Assembly: GCA_964625835.1 (NCBI GenBank)
Contig: CAZVES010000070.1
Span: forward strand, 1-14,232
DNA from: UBA5336 sp964625835
GTDB lineage: Bacteria; Pseudomonadota; Alphaproteobacteria; Caulobacterales; Hyphomonadaceae
Length of the DNA: 14,232 nt
Reading direction: 5' to 3'
Part shown: piece after piece, positions 1 to 7,015 of the stretch
Layout: every line of letters starts with the position of its first letter
Position numbering within the stretch: position 1 is the first letter of the stretch
Made by a program: the position numbers and the translations under genes
Notes under the pieces: generated by a model
Told to the model about the DNA's origin: nothing
The model's database searches: none
The model's input: the letters and a program-made list of their open reading frames with translations, nothing else

Positions 1-824
1 TGCCCGAACTGGCAGAGCGGTTGTCGCCGCCGAACTGGGAGGCCTGCGCGCGCGCCTTCATGACCACCGACACCTATCCCAAGGGCGCCGGCTGGAGCAC
101 CGATATCGACGGCGTGCGCCTCGGCTTCGCCGGCATTGCCAAGGGCTCGGGCATGATCGCGCCGAACATGGCCACAATGCTCGCCTATGTCTTCACCGAT
201 GCGGCCGTCGCGCCCAGCCTGCTGCAAGCGATGACGGCCCGTATCGCCGACGCCACCTTCAACGCCATCACCGTGGATGGCGACACCTCAACCTCGGATA
301 CATTCATGATCTTCGCCACCGGGGCCAGCGGCATGGCGCCGGTCAGAGATGCTGGCGATCCGCGCTATGGCGCCATCGAAGAGGCCGCCTTGCGGGTTGC
401 GCTCGATCTTGCCCACCAGATCGTCAAGGACGGCGAGGGCGCGCAGAAATTCATTTCGATCCGCGTCACCGGCGCGGCGAGCGACGCCTCGGCCCGCATG
501 GTGGCCGCGTCGATCGCCAATTCTCCGCTGATCAAGACCGCACTTGCAGCGGGCGATGCCAATTGGGGCCGCATTGTCATGGCAGTCGGCAAGTCGCTGG
601 AACCGGTGGACATGCACAGGCTCGCCATCTGGTTCGGCGACCTTCTGGTGGCCGAGGACGGCGCGCGCGCAGATGGTTATGACGAGGCGGCTGCCAGTGC
701 GGTCTGCGCCGGGCGCGAGATCGATATTGCGGTCGATCTCGCCGTCGGCGCGGGCGAGGCGGTGGTCTACACCTGCGACCTGACCCACGCCTATATCGAC
801 ATCAACGGGGCCTACCGAACATGA
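1..824 (+). CDS. argJ: Bifunctional glutamate N-acetyltransferase / amino-acid acetyltransferase ArgJ, 5'-truncated by window edge
   Basis: ArgJ moves the acetyl group from N-acetylornithine to glutamate (and in bifunctional forms also uses acetyl-CoA), closing the cyclic arginine pathway in the cytoplasm. The reading frame is open from base 3, so the gene starts upstream of the window; the TTG at 21 is internal. About 270 C-terminal residues are present of a family total near 400. The autoproteolysis site is visible as GMIAPNMATMLAY: the Thr encoded at 174-176 is the expected nucleophile that becomes the N-terminus of the beta chain, so the whole beta chain is here. The C-terminus (CDLTHAYIDINGAYRT) is the standard ArgJ ending. 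The stop TGA overlaps the mutT ATG (ATGA), indicating translational coupling. Whether it is mono- or bifunctional cannot be decided from this fragment. Confidence 0.96.
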   Translation, partial: PELAERLSPPNWEACARAFMTTDTYPKGAGWSTDIDGVRLGFAGIAKGSGMIAPNMATMLAYVFTDAAVAPSLLQAMTARIADATFNAITVDGDTSTSDTFMIFATGASGMAPVRDAGDPRYGAIEEAALRVALDLAHQIVKDGEGAQKFISIRVTGAASDASARMVAASIANSPLIKTALAAGDANWGRIVMAVGKSLEPVDMHRLAIWFGDLLVAEDGARADGYDEAAASAVCAGREIDIAVDLAVGAGEAVVYTCDLTHAYIDINGAYRT

Positions 825-1225
825 AAACCGTGCTGGTCGTGGCCGCCGCCCTTTTCGACGAGGCGGGGCGTGTGCTCCTCGCGCAAAGACCGGAAGGCAA
901 GGCCATGGCCGGGCTGTGGGAATTTCCCGGCGGCAAGGTCGAGGTCGGTGAGACACCGGAAGTGGCACTCGCGCGGGAACTGAAGGAAGAGCTTGGCATC
1001 GCAATCAGCCACAAAGCACTGAAACCAATAACATTTGCCAGTCACACTTATGAGAATTTTCACCTTTTGATGCCCTTATTTGCCTGTCGGTCATGGGACG
1101 GGGTTCCAAAAGGCGCGGAGGGTCAGGCCCTTGAATGGGTCGAGCCATCGCGGCTTCATGGGTTTCCAGCGCCCGCAGCAGACCTGCCACTCTTTGATGT
1201 GCTGGCGGAACACAAGACGTGGTGA
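821..1225 (+). CDS. mutT: Nudix hydrolase MutT (8-oxo-dGTP diphosphatase)
   Basis: This cytoplasmic Nudix hydrolase is predicted to remove 8-oxo-dGTP from the nucleotide pool and so prevent A:T to C:G transversions. The 134-residue length is normal for MutT. A complete Nudix box (G-x5-E-x7-R-E-U-x-E-E-x-G-U) runs from G38 to I60, with E44, R52, E53, E56 and E57 all present, and is preceded by the MutT-typical GLWEFPGG. The start ATG lies inside the argJ stop (4-bp overlap), so translation is probably coupled; an argJ-mutT order is common in Alphaproteobacteria. The Flp pilin gene begins 3 bp after the stop. Another Nudix substrate is possible, but the WEFPGGK context favours MutT. Confidence 0.93.
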   Translation: MKTVLVVAAALFDEAGRVLLAQRPEGKAMAGLWEFPGGKVEVGETPEVALARELKEELGIAISHKALKPITFASHTYENFHLLMPLFACRSWDGVPKGAEGQALEWVEPSRLHGFPAPAADLPLFDVLAEHKTW

Positions 1226-1228
1226 GAG

Positions 1229-1405
1229 ATGAAACAGCCTGTTGCGAGCCTGTCCGAGTTCCTATGCGATGATCGCGGCGCCACGACGGTGGAGTACGGC
1301 TTGCTCATCGTTCTGCTCGTCCTGGTGATCTTCTCGGCCGTGGCCGCGGTCGGCAACCCGGTGCAGCAAAACTACGAGTCCGTCGGCAACATGTGGCCCA
1401 GCTAG
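1229..1405 (+). CDS. Flp/Fap-type IVb pilin, short prepilin
   Basis: A 58-residue ORF starts at ATG 1229, 3 bp after the mutT stop, and ends with TAG at 1403-1405. It has the architecture of a Flp prepilin: a 17-residue charged leader ending in Gly17, then mature ATTVEYGLL with the diagnostic Glu22-Tyr23, followed by a hydrophobic segment (about residues 24-41) and a short polar tail ending in WPS. Prepilin peptidase (TadV/CpaA type) should cleave after Gly17 and leave a 41-residue mature pilin. Such pilins are exported to the inner membrane and assembled by Tad/Cpa machinery for surface attachment; no tad/cpa gene lies in this window. The ribosome site is weak (GTGAGAG), so expression may depend on read-through from mutT. 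The family call is firm; whether it builds pili or is a pseudopilin is open. Confidence 0.88.
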   Translation: MKQPVASLSEFLCDDRGATTVEYGLLIVLLVLVIFSAVAAVGNPVQQNYESVGNMWPS

Positions 1406-1504
1406 GCCGCCCCCGCCTCGTGGGGAAGTGCCCGGTCGACCAAAGCAGGCCTTGACTGCCCACCCGCTTACCCCCTCTTGTGTCGGGAAAGCCACAGCGC
1501 ATGC

Positions 1505-1510
1505 AGGAGG
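1505..1510 (+). promoter_or_regulatory. Shine-Dalgarno site AGGAGG of the thiolase gene
   Basis: A perfect AGGAGG lies 5 nt before ATG 1516. It decides the start in favour of 1516 over the in-frame ATG-less extension reaching back to 1480 and the ATG at 1501, which overlaps the site itself. Confidence 0.9.
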
Positions 1511-1515
1511 ACACC

Positions 1516-2697
1516 ATGGCTGATCAGGACCCCGTTGTAATTGTAGGCATGGCCCGCACCCCGATGGGGGGGCTTCTGGGCGACCTCGCGGCGCTGAGCG
1601 CCAATGAACTCGGCGCGATCGCCGTCAAGGCCGCCGCCGCCGAAGCCGGGCTTGGCGCCGACGAGGCTGACGAAATCATCATGGGCAACTGCCTGCCCGC
1701 CGGTCAGGGACAGGCGCCCGCCCGCCAGGCCGGTTTCAAGGCCGACATGGACAAGGGCCTTGAGTCCACCACCATCAACAAGATGTGTGGCTCGGGGATG
1801 CAGGCGGCTGTCATGGCGCGCAATGCGATTCTTGCGGGCGAGGCCAATGTGGTGATCGCGGGCGGCATGGAGTCCATGACCAATGCCCCGCACCTGATCG
1901 ACATCCGCAAGGGCCACAAATACGGCGACATGACCTCGAAGGACCATATGGCTCTTGATGGCCTGACCGATGCCTATGCCGGCACGCCCATGGGGCTTTT
2001 CGCCGACCAGATCGCAACCGAATACCAGTTCACCCGCGAGCAGCAGGACGCCTACGCCCTCGAAACCCTTTCACGCGCCAAGAAGGCCACCGAAGAGGGC
2101 AAGTTCAAGCGCGAAATTGCGCCGGTGACCATCAAGTCCCGCAAGGGCGAAAGCGTGGTCGATGCCGACGAGCTGCCCCGCACGGCACGGCCCGACAAGA
2201 TCCCCTCCCTGCGCCCGGCCTTCTCAAAGGATGGCACGGTGACGGCCGCCAACGCCTCGGCCATTTCCGATGGCGCGGCAGCGCTCATCCTGATGCGTCG
2301 CTCGGAAGCGGAAAAGCGCGGCCTGACGCCCATCGCCACCATCGTTTCCTCCTCCAGCCACGCCCACGAGCCGGAGAAGTTCACCACCGCGCCCGTGCCG
2401 GCCATGCAGAAGGCCCTCGCCAAGGCCGGCTGGGACACAGGCGATGTGGACCTCTGGGAGGTCAACGAAGCGTTTGCCGTGGTGCCCATGATTGCCATGA
2501 AGGAAATGGGCATTTCCCATGACATCGTGAACGTGAATGGCGGCGCTTGCGCCATGGGCCACCCGATCGGCGCGTCCGGTGCGCGGGTGCTCATCACGCT
2601 CCTGGCCGCCATGGAAGACCGCGACGTGAAGAAAGGCGTGGCCAGCCTCTGCATCGGCGGCGGCGAAGGCATCGCCATGTGCGTCGAGCGCGGTTAG
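1516..2697 (+). CDS. Acetyl-CoA C-acetyltransferase (type II thiolase)
   Basis: A 393-residue cytoplasmic thiolase, the usual length for the biosynthetic/AtoB-PhaA type. It should interconvert two acetyl-CoA with acetoacetyl-CoA, or act on other 3-oxoacyl-CoA. All catalytic elements are visible: nucleophile Cys91 in NKMCGSGMQA, His349 in GGACAMGHPIGASGAR, and the acid/base Cys379 in LCIGGGEGIAM. These positions match the Zoogloea thiolase numbering (89/348/378) within one or two residues. The start at 1516 is set by AGGAGG. The gene is monocistronic by layout: 110 bp of non-coding sequence precedes it and an intrinsic terminator follows at 2720. There is no neighbouring CoA-transferase, reductase or PHA gene, so its pathway (ketone body, PHB, leucine/isoleucine or fatty acid breakdown) cannot be named. 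No gene symbol is given because AtoB, PhaA and related paralogues are not separable by eye. Confidence 0.93.
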   Translation: MADQDPVVIVGMARTPMGGLLGDLAALSANELGAIAVKAAAAEAGLGADEADEIIMGNCLPAGQGQAPARQAGFKADMDKGLESTTINKMCGSGMQAAVMARNAILAGEANVVIAGGMESMTNAPHLIDIRKGHKYGDMTSKDHMALDGLTDAYAGTPMGLFADQIATEYQFTREQQDAYALETLSRAKKATEEGKFKREIAPVTIKSRKGESVVDADELPRTARPDKIPSLRPAFSKDGTVTAANASAISDGAAALILMRRSEAEKRGLTPIATIVSSSSHAHEPEKFTTAPVPAMQKALAKAGWDTGDVDLWEVNEAFAVVPMIAMKEMGISHDIVNVNGGACAMGHPIGASGARVLITLLAAMEDRDVKKGVASLCIGGGEGIAMCVERG

Positions 2698-2719
2698 GCG
2701 CCACGCGACATCTGAAACC

Positions 2720-2751
2720 GCCCGCTCCGGTCTTTCGGGGCGGGCTTTTTT
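2720..2751 (+). terminator. Intrinsic terminator after the thiolase gene
   Basis: A 10-bp GC-rich stem (2720-2729 with 2736-2745, one G-T pair) with a 6-nt loop GTCTTT is followed at once by six T residues (2746-2751). It lies 22 bp after the thiolase stop and 34 bp before the next start, so it separates the two plus-strand genes. Confidence 0.93.
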
Positions 2752-2785
2752 ATGTAGGGTGGGTGCCAAGCTGAAGTGACACTTG

Positions 2786-4000
2786 ATGGCTGATCCTGAT
2801 CTCTACACCCCGCCGCTGGCGCAGGCCGAGCCGCGCACGCTGTGCACCGATTGTGGCATCTCGCGCACCGAGGACCCGAAAGCCTGCGGGCGGGCCTGCC
2901 AGTTCATCGCGCCGGACTATCCGGGCCTCGAAGAACAGGTCCACGGCCGCGCGCGTGACGAGACCCGGCCCGACGAGACCCATTTCGGCGTGTTCCGGGC
3001 CATGCATCGCGCCCGGCTCGCGAAACCAGCCGAGGGCGCGCAATGGACCGGCATCACAACGCGCCTCGCCCAGAAGCTTTTGGAGGAAGGCGCTGTCGAC
3101 GCGGTTGCGACGATGGCGCCGGACCCGGAGGACCGCTGGAAGCCCGTTCCCGTCCTCGTCACCGACCCGGCTGGCATGGCGAAGGTGCGCGGCATGCGCA
3201 TGGGCTATGCGCCCCTGCTCGCCCTCCTGAAACCCGCCATCGAGAAAGGCTACAGGCGGCTCGCCATCATTGGCATCCCCTGCCAGGTCTATGCCCTGCG
3301 CGCACTGGAGGCCGAGCTTGGCTTCGAGCGGCTCTACGTGATCGGAACGCCCTGTTCGGACAACACGACCACGGAAAACTTCCACGATTTCCTGGCCCTC
3401 CTGTCAGACCGCCCCGAGACGATCACCTATCTGGAATTCCGCGCGGACTACCATGTCGAGCTGCGCTTCGAGGATGGCCGAGTGCGGACGATCCCGTTCC
3501 TGAAGCTCCCCATCTCGGACCTGCCGAGCGACTTCTTCCCGCTGACCTGCCGCACCTGCGTGGACTACACCAACGCCCTGGCGGACATCACGGTGGGCTA
3601 TATGGGCGGGCAGGGCGAGCAATGGCTGCTGGTGCGCAATGAGCGCGGGGCGGAGCTTCTGGCGCGGCTGGAGGGCGAGATCGTGCTGGACACCCCGGGC
3701 AGCAAGGGCAAGCGCGCCGGGCCCGTGAAGGGCTTCATCGCAAACACGGAACGCGCCGCGGGCGGCCTGCCCCTGCGCTCCATGCCCGACTGGGCGCGCC
3801 CGCTTGCCGGCTGGCTGATGCCCAAGATCGGGCCGCAGGGGCTGGAGTTCGCCCGGGCGCGGCTGGAAATGAAGGCCGCAGAAACAGTGCTCCACCTGCG
3901 CCGCGCCATGCCGGCCAAGGTGAAGAATATGGTACCGGGCCATGTCTGGCGACTTCTGGAGCCCTACGGGATCAAACCGGAGAAGGGGGAGCGGGACTGA
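2786..4000 (+). CDS. FrhB-family iron-sulfur flavoprotein, BciB-like (3,8-divinyl chlorophyllide 8-vinyl reductase type)
   Basis: A 404-residue protein of the coenzyme F420 hydrogenase/dehydrogenase beta-subunit family. An N-terminal cysteine cluster C20-x2-C23-x10-C34-x3-C38 (CTDCG...CGRACQF) and further cysteines at C166 (GIPCQ), C190 (GTPCSDN) and C255/C258 (TCRTC) are those expected for two [4Fe-4S] clusters; GTPCSDNTTTENFHDF and ADITVGYMGG belong to the flavin-binding core. Overall length and motif order fit the BciB/HCAR branch, which uses reduced ferredoxin and FAD to reduce tetrapyrrole vinyl or hydroxymethyl groups. That substrate assignment is by family resemblance only; no bch, puf or crt gene is visible here. 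I chose ATG 2786 over the adjacent TTG 2783; the ribosome site (GAAG) is weak. It follows a terminator and faces DUF1244 convergently with a 17-bp gap, so it is probably transcribed alone. Confidence 0.82.
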   Translation: MADPDLYTPPLAQAEPRTLCTDCGISRTEDPKACGRACQFIAPDYPGLEEQVHGRARDETRPDETHFGVFRAMHRARLAKPAEGAQWTGITTRLAQKLLEEGAVDAVATMAPDPEDRWKPVPVLVTDPAGMAKVRGMRMGYAPLLALLKPAIEKGYRRLAIIGIPCQVYALRALEAELGFERLYVIGTPCSDNTTTENFHDFLALLSDRPETITYLEFRADYHVELRFEDGRVRTIPFLKLPISDLPSDFFPLTCRTCVDYTNALADITVGYMGGQGEQWLLVRNERGAELLARLEGEIVLDTPGSKGKRAGPVKGFIANTERAAGGLPLRSMPDWARPLAGWLMPKIGPQGLEFARARLEMKAAETVLHLRRAMPAKVKNMVPGHVWRLLEPYGIKPEKGERD

Positions 4001-4017
4001 GGGCGTGACACACCCAG

Positions 4018-4317
4018 TCAGCCCTTCCGTGCCTTGAAGGCAGCCATCTGCTCCGGCGTGGCCTCAGTCTGGTAGCGGTCTTTCCACTCGACATGGGGCA
4101 TGCCGTAGACATGTTCTCGCGCGGCATCCTTGCTCAGCTCGACGCCCCCGGCCTCTGCAGCCTCGCGCACCCAGTCGGCCAGACAGTTGCGGCAGAAATC
4201 GGCCAGGATCATCAGCTCGATGTTCTGGACGTCCTTGCGATTGTCGAGATGGGACAGGAGCCGACGGAACGCCGCCGCCTCGATCCTGTCGCGTGCGCCT
4301 TCGGGCAATTTCGACAT
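4018..4317 (-). CDS. DUF1244 family protein
   Basis: A 99-residue, mostly helical soluble protein with no signal peptide or membrane segment. It has the hallmarks of DUF1244: a central ILADFCRNCLADW segment with a CxxC pair, and the C-terminal YGMPHVEWKDRYQ followed by EATPEQ. Length matches the family. The function of the family is not established, although structures exist; the CxxC suggests a metal or redox role, which is inference. Its ribosome site overlaps the stop of the upstream SnoaL-like gene (12-bp gap between the genes), so the two are co-transcribed and probably translationally coupled. It ends 17 bp from the stop of the FrhB-family gene on the other strand. Confidence 0.9.
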   Translation of the reverse strand: MSKLPEGARDRIEAAAFRRLLSHLDNRKDVQNIELMILADFCRNCLADWVREAAEAGGVELSKDAAREHVYGMPHVEWKDRYQTEATPEQMAAFKARKG

Positions 4318-4324
4318 TGGCCTT

Positions 4325-4331
4325 TCCTCCT
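4325..4331 (-). promoter_or_regulatory. Shine-Dalgarno of DUF1244 gene overlapping the upstream stop codon
   Basis: On the minus strand AGGAGGA lies 7 nt before ATG 4317 and shares bases with the TAG stop (4332-4330) of the SnoaL-like gene. A ribosome terminating there sits on the next gene's ribosome site, which supports coupling. Confidence 0.8.
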
Positions 4332-4701
4332 AGCTATAGTCGGCCACGCGGGCGAGCAGGCCGCCCCTCATCTCGAAGAAGCTCGCGCCGCGGATCTTCA
4401 CCGTCTCGCCCGCTGCCACGCCCGTAGGCAGGTCGACGGCGGCCTTCCCTTCGAATTCCACTTCGGCGGCGGCCTTGGTGCCCGTGGAGACGATGTTCAC
4501 AATGCGCTGGCGGCGATAGGAAAAGGCGTTGCCCGACAGCTCCGCCACCTGGCGCATGGCCGCCTTGCCTTCAAGCCGCATCGACTGGCCAGCATTGGAA
4601 ATGTTCTCGAATACAACATCTTCGGTCACGAATGAGATCATGCCGTCAATGTCCCGGTTGTTGTAGCATGCAATATACTTGGCGATTACATCTTCGATCA
4701 T
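4330..4701 (-). CDS. SnoaL/NTF2-fold protein (nuclear transport factor 2-like family)
   Basis: A 123-residue cytoplasmic protein with the pattern of a small NTF2-like cone-shaped fold: an N-terminal helix with CYNNRDIDGMISFVTEDVVFEN, then alternating strands and a final GASFFEMRGGLLARVADY strand pair. Families of this kind include ketosteroid-isomerase-like and SnoaL cyclases as well as non-catalytic ligand binders; the sequence does not show which. The ATG at 4701 has a good ribosome site (CGGAGG, 6 nt upstream on the minus strand). It is the first gene of a two-gene operon with DUF1244 and is divergent from asd, with 97 bp between the two starts. The fold is likely; a specific enzymatic role cannot be claimed. 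Confidence 0.83.
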   Translation of the reverse strand: MIEDVIAKYIACYNNRDIDGMISFVTEDVVFENISNAGQSMRLEGKAAMRQVAELSGNAFSYRRQRIVNIVSTGTKAAAEVEFEGKAAVDLPTGVAAGETVKIRGASFFEMRGGLLARVADYS

Positions 4702-4798
4702 GGTGCGCCTCCGATAAAGAATATAAAATCATCCGTAAGTGGAGTTTACACAAGCCCCCTTTGCGCCCTAAGCCCCACCGTCCAGGGAGAATTCGACC
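4702..4798. promoter_or_regulatory. Divergent promoter region between the SnoaL-like gene and asd
   Basis: This 97-bp gap holds the two opposing start regions and has an AT-rich core (about 4713-4750) in an otherwise GC-rich window. On the minus strand TATATT (within 4718-4731) is a plausible -10 element, but no good -35 matches it. A ribosome site AGGGAGA (4784-4790) serves asd. Presence of promoters is inferred from layout; the exact boxes are uncertain. Confidence 0.45.
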
Positions 4799-5833
4799 AT
4801 GCCTCTTCGCATCGCCATTGTTGGTGCCACGGGAAATGTGGGCCAGGAAATGATGAACATCCTTGAGGAAAGGATGTTCCCAGCCGACGCGGTCCATGCC
4901 GTCGCCTCGCGCCGCTCCAAGGGCCGGGCCGTCAGCTATGGCGACATCGAGCTGAAATGCGAGGACCTGGAAGAGTTCGACTTCTCGAAGATCGATCTGT
5001 GCCTGATGTCAGCCGGCGGCAAGGTCTCGCGCGAATGGTCGCCCAAGATCGCCGACGCCGGTGCGATCGTCATCGACAATTCCTCCACCTGGCGCATGGA
5101 CGAAGACATCCCCCTTGTGGTGCCAGAAGTGAATGCAGATGCCGTCATGGGCTACACGGCCCGGGGCATCATCGCGAACCCCAATTGCTCTACAGCCCAG
5201 CTGGTGGTTGCCCTCAAGCCGCTGCACGATGCGGCAACCATCAAGCGTGTCGTGGTGTCGACCTACCAGTCGGTCTCAGGCACCGGCAAGGCAGCCATGG
5301 ACGAGCTCTGGAACCAGACCAAAGGCATTTACGTCAACGATCCGATTGAGCCGGTCGAATACCCGAAGCAGATCGCCTTCAATGTGATCCCCCATGGCGG
5401 GGATTTCCTGCCCAGCGGCTACACCACCGAAGAGCAGAAGATGACCGATGAGGTGAAGAAGATCCTGGACCCGGCGATCAGGCTGACGGCCACGTCCGTG
5501 CGGGTGCCGGTCTTTGTCAGCCACTCTGAGGCTGTCCATGTGGAGTTTGAAAACCCGATCACGCCCGGCTCGGCCCGCAAGATCCTGCGCGAGGCCCCCG
5601 GCCTGATGCTGGTCGATGACCCAAAGGAGGAGCTCTACATCACGCCGGTCGAGGCGGTTGGCGAGTGGGCGACCTTCATCTCCCGCGTGCGCCGTGACGA
5701 GACTGTTGAAAACGGTCTCGCATTCTGGTGTGTGGCCGACAATCTGCGCAAGGGCGCGGCACTGAATGCCATCCAGATCGCCGAGGAACTTCTCAATCGC
5801 GGCGTCCTGAAACCTGACAGAACCGCCGGCTGA
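4799..5833 (+). CDS. asd: Aspartate-semialdehyde dehydrogenase
   Basis: Asd reduces 4-aspartyl phosphate with NADPH to aspartate semialdehyde, the branch point to lysine/diaminopimelate, threonine and methionine. The 344-residue length is normal for the Gram-negative/Gram-positive type 2 group. Visible motifs: the NADP-binding IVGATGNVGQEM at residues 7-18, catalytic Cys130 in ANPNCSTAQ, the SVSGTGKAAMDEL segment at 158-170, and R235/His242 in VRVPVFVSHSEAVHVEF as the substrate-binding and general-base region. ATG 4799 has AGGGAGA 8 nt upstream. It is transcribed away from the SnoaL-like gene and ends 15 bp from the stop of the convergent serine hydrolase, with no clear terminator in that gap. 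Confidence 0.96.
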   Translation: MPLRIAIVGATGNVGQEMMNILEERMFPADAVHAVASRRSKGRAVSYGDIELKCEDLEEFDFSKIDLCLMSAGGKVSREWSPKIADAGAIVIDNSSTWRMDEDIPLVVPEVNADAVMGYTARGIIANPNCSTAQLVVALKPLHDAATIKRVVVSTYQSVSGTGKAAMDELWNQTKGIYVNDPIEPVEYPKQIAFNVIPHGGDFLPSGYTTEEQKMTDEVKKILDPAIRLTATSVRVPVFVSHSEAVHVEFENPITPGSARKILREAPGLMLVDDPKEELYITPVEAVGEWATFISRVRRDETVENGLAFWCVADNLRKGAALNAIQIAEELLNRGVLKPDRTAG

Positions 5834-5848
5834 TGAGCGGCCAGACCG

Positions 5849-6910
5849 TCAGAGCGCCGACTTACAGGCTGCAGCACTGAGCAGGCCGTGGGAAAAGCCA
5901 CTCCCGGTCCAGATCTCACCAAAGTCAAAACTGGGTGTGTTCGTGAAGACGATCACGCTGATGTCGTGGCCGGGCAAGAGGATGTTGCGCGCCTGTATGC
6001 CACCAATGTCGCCGCGCCGCTCCACGATGGCGACCGCGCCCTCACACCCCTCAAGCGAGGCGGAAAAACTCCATTGACCCAGGGCGACATAGCCCAGGCT
6101 TGGATCGCCATCCCAAAGCGCATCGCGGGCCGATGGTGCCAGCAGGCGGCCCTCCAGCAAAGCGCGGTCAAAATCCAGAAGGGCCTGCGGTGTGCCGTAT
6201 AGCGCGCCGGACGCGCCATATGCGGTCAACGACAATCCCCGCGCATCCGGGCCGCCGGGGGGCGCGACCGTTTCGGCCTGTCCCGGGTTGTCCAGATAAA
6301 CCCCTGTCATGCCAGCCGGCCCGAACACGCGCGCTTCGAGGCTCTCCAGCCATGTGCCACCATCAACGGCTTCCAGGAGCGCGCCAAGGACGATGAAATC
6401 GCAATTGTTGTAATTGAAGCGCTCACCCGGCGGCCCTGAGACAGCCGAAAGGCACAGGTCCGCAGGGTCTGCGTCCGATGCCATGATCTTCGCCAGCTGC
6501 CCGCTGGGCAGGTCAAAGGGGTCGGTAAGGCCCGATGTATGCTGGAGCAGGTTGCGCACGGTTATGCCGGCTGGCGCGCGGGGCAGGATCGCGGACACGG
6601 GCGTGTCGAGCTCGAATGTGCCCTCGCTCGCCGCATCGGCAACCGCCACGGCCACCACTTGCTTCGTCACTGATGCCCAACGCCAGAGCTCATTGGTCGT
6701 CATGGCGCGGCCGGGTTCGGCCTCCCCAAAGACCCGGTCGAAAACGACATCATCGCCGCGTGCCACCATGACATGGCCGGAAAAGCCCCGGGCGGAGGCG
6801 ACGGCGTCGGCCATTGGATCGCCAGTCAACGGCGTATCTGGTCCGGCCGGATTGGCGCAGGACGCAACGAGGACGCAGGCGAAGCCGGCCCCGATCATTC
6901 GAAGTAACAT
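5849..6910 (-). CDS. Serine hydrolase lipoprotein, class C beta-lactamase/PBP-like (SxxK) family
   Basis: A 353-residue exported protein. The N-terminus is a lipoprotein signal with lipobox LVASC; Cys18 would be the lipidated residue, and Ala at +2 favours the outer membrane. The SxxK nucleophile motif is S80-V-T-K83 (WASVTKQ), the Y-x-N motif is Y167-N-N (RFNYNNCDF), and HTSGLTD at 124-130 is the conserved strand seen in this superfamily. The third active-site motif, usually H/K-x-G, appears as R-R-G-D-I-G-G, so the usual His or Lys seems replaced by Arg. Such proteins act as D-Ala-D-amino-acid peptidases, esterases or beta-lactamases in the periplasm; the substrate is unknown here. The start ATG 6910 has AAGGA 6 nt upstream on the minus strand. 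It lies 105 bp downstream of a secreted protein gene on the same strand. Confidence 0.85.
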   Translation of the reverse strand: MLLRMIGAGFACVLVASCANPAGPDTPLTGDPMADAVASARGFSGHVMVARGDDVVFDRVFGEAEPGRAMTTNELWRWASVTKQVVAVAVADAASEGTFELDTPVSAILPRAPAGITVRNLLQHTSGLTDPFDLPSGQLAKIMASDADPADLCLSAVSGPPGERFNYNNCDFIVLGALLEAVDGGTWLESLEARVFGPAGMTGVYLDNPGQAETVAPPGGPDARGLSLTAYGASGALYGTPQALLDFDRALLEGRLLAPSARDALWDGDPSLGYVALGQWSFSASLEGCEGAVAIVERRGDIGGIQARNILLPGHDISVIVFTNTPSFDFGEIWTGSGFSHGLLSAAACKSAL

Positions 6911-6962
6911 GAAAATTCCTTCAAGAGGCCTCAGATCTCACTCCAGCACAGATCCGGATCAA

Positions 6963-7003
6963 GCGGGTTGAGTTCAATATGTGCGATACCCGCATGTCGC
7001 ACA
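6963..7003 (-). other. Predicted H-type pseudoknot in the leader of the serine hydrolase gene
   Basis: Read on the minus strand, TGTGCGA (7003-6997) pairs with TCGCACA (6986-6980), and GCGGGT (6993-6988), which lies in that loop, pairs with ACCCGC (6968-6963) further on. This gives stem 1 of 7 bp, loop 1 of 3 nt, stem 2 of 6 bp, a 1-nt junction and loop 3 of 11 nt, the geometry of a classical H-type pseudoknot. All pairs are Watson-Crick. It starts 12 nt after the stop of the upstream gene and ends 52 nt before ATG 6910. Function is unknown. Confidence 0.45.
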
Positions 7004-7015
7004 AAAGCCTGTGGA

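Noticed and set aside
1452..1457. TTGACT as the -35 box of the thiolase promoter
   Set aside because: A 17-nt spacer leads to CTCTTG, which is a poor -10 element, and no better one lies within 16-18 nt.
2052..2769. Long minus-strand open frames opposite the thiolase
   Set aside because: Shadows of the thiolase; the thiolase frame has all catalytic residues and these have none.
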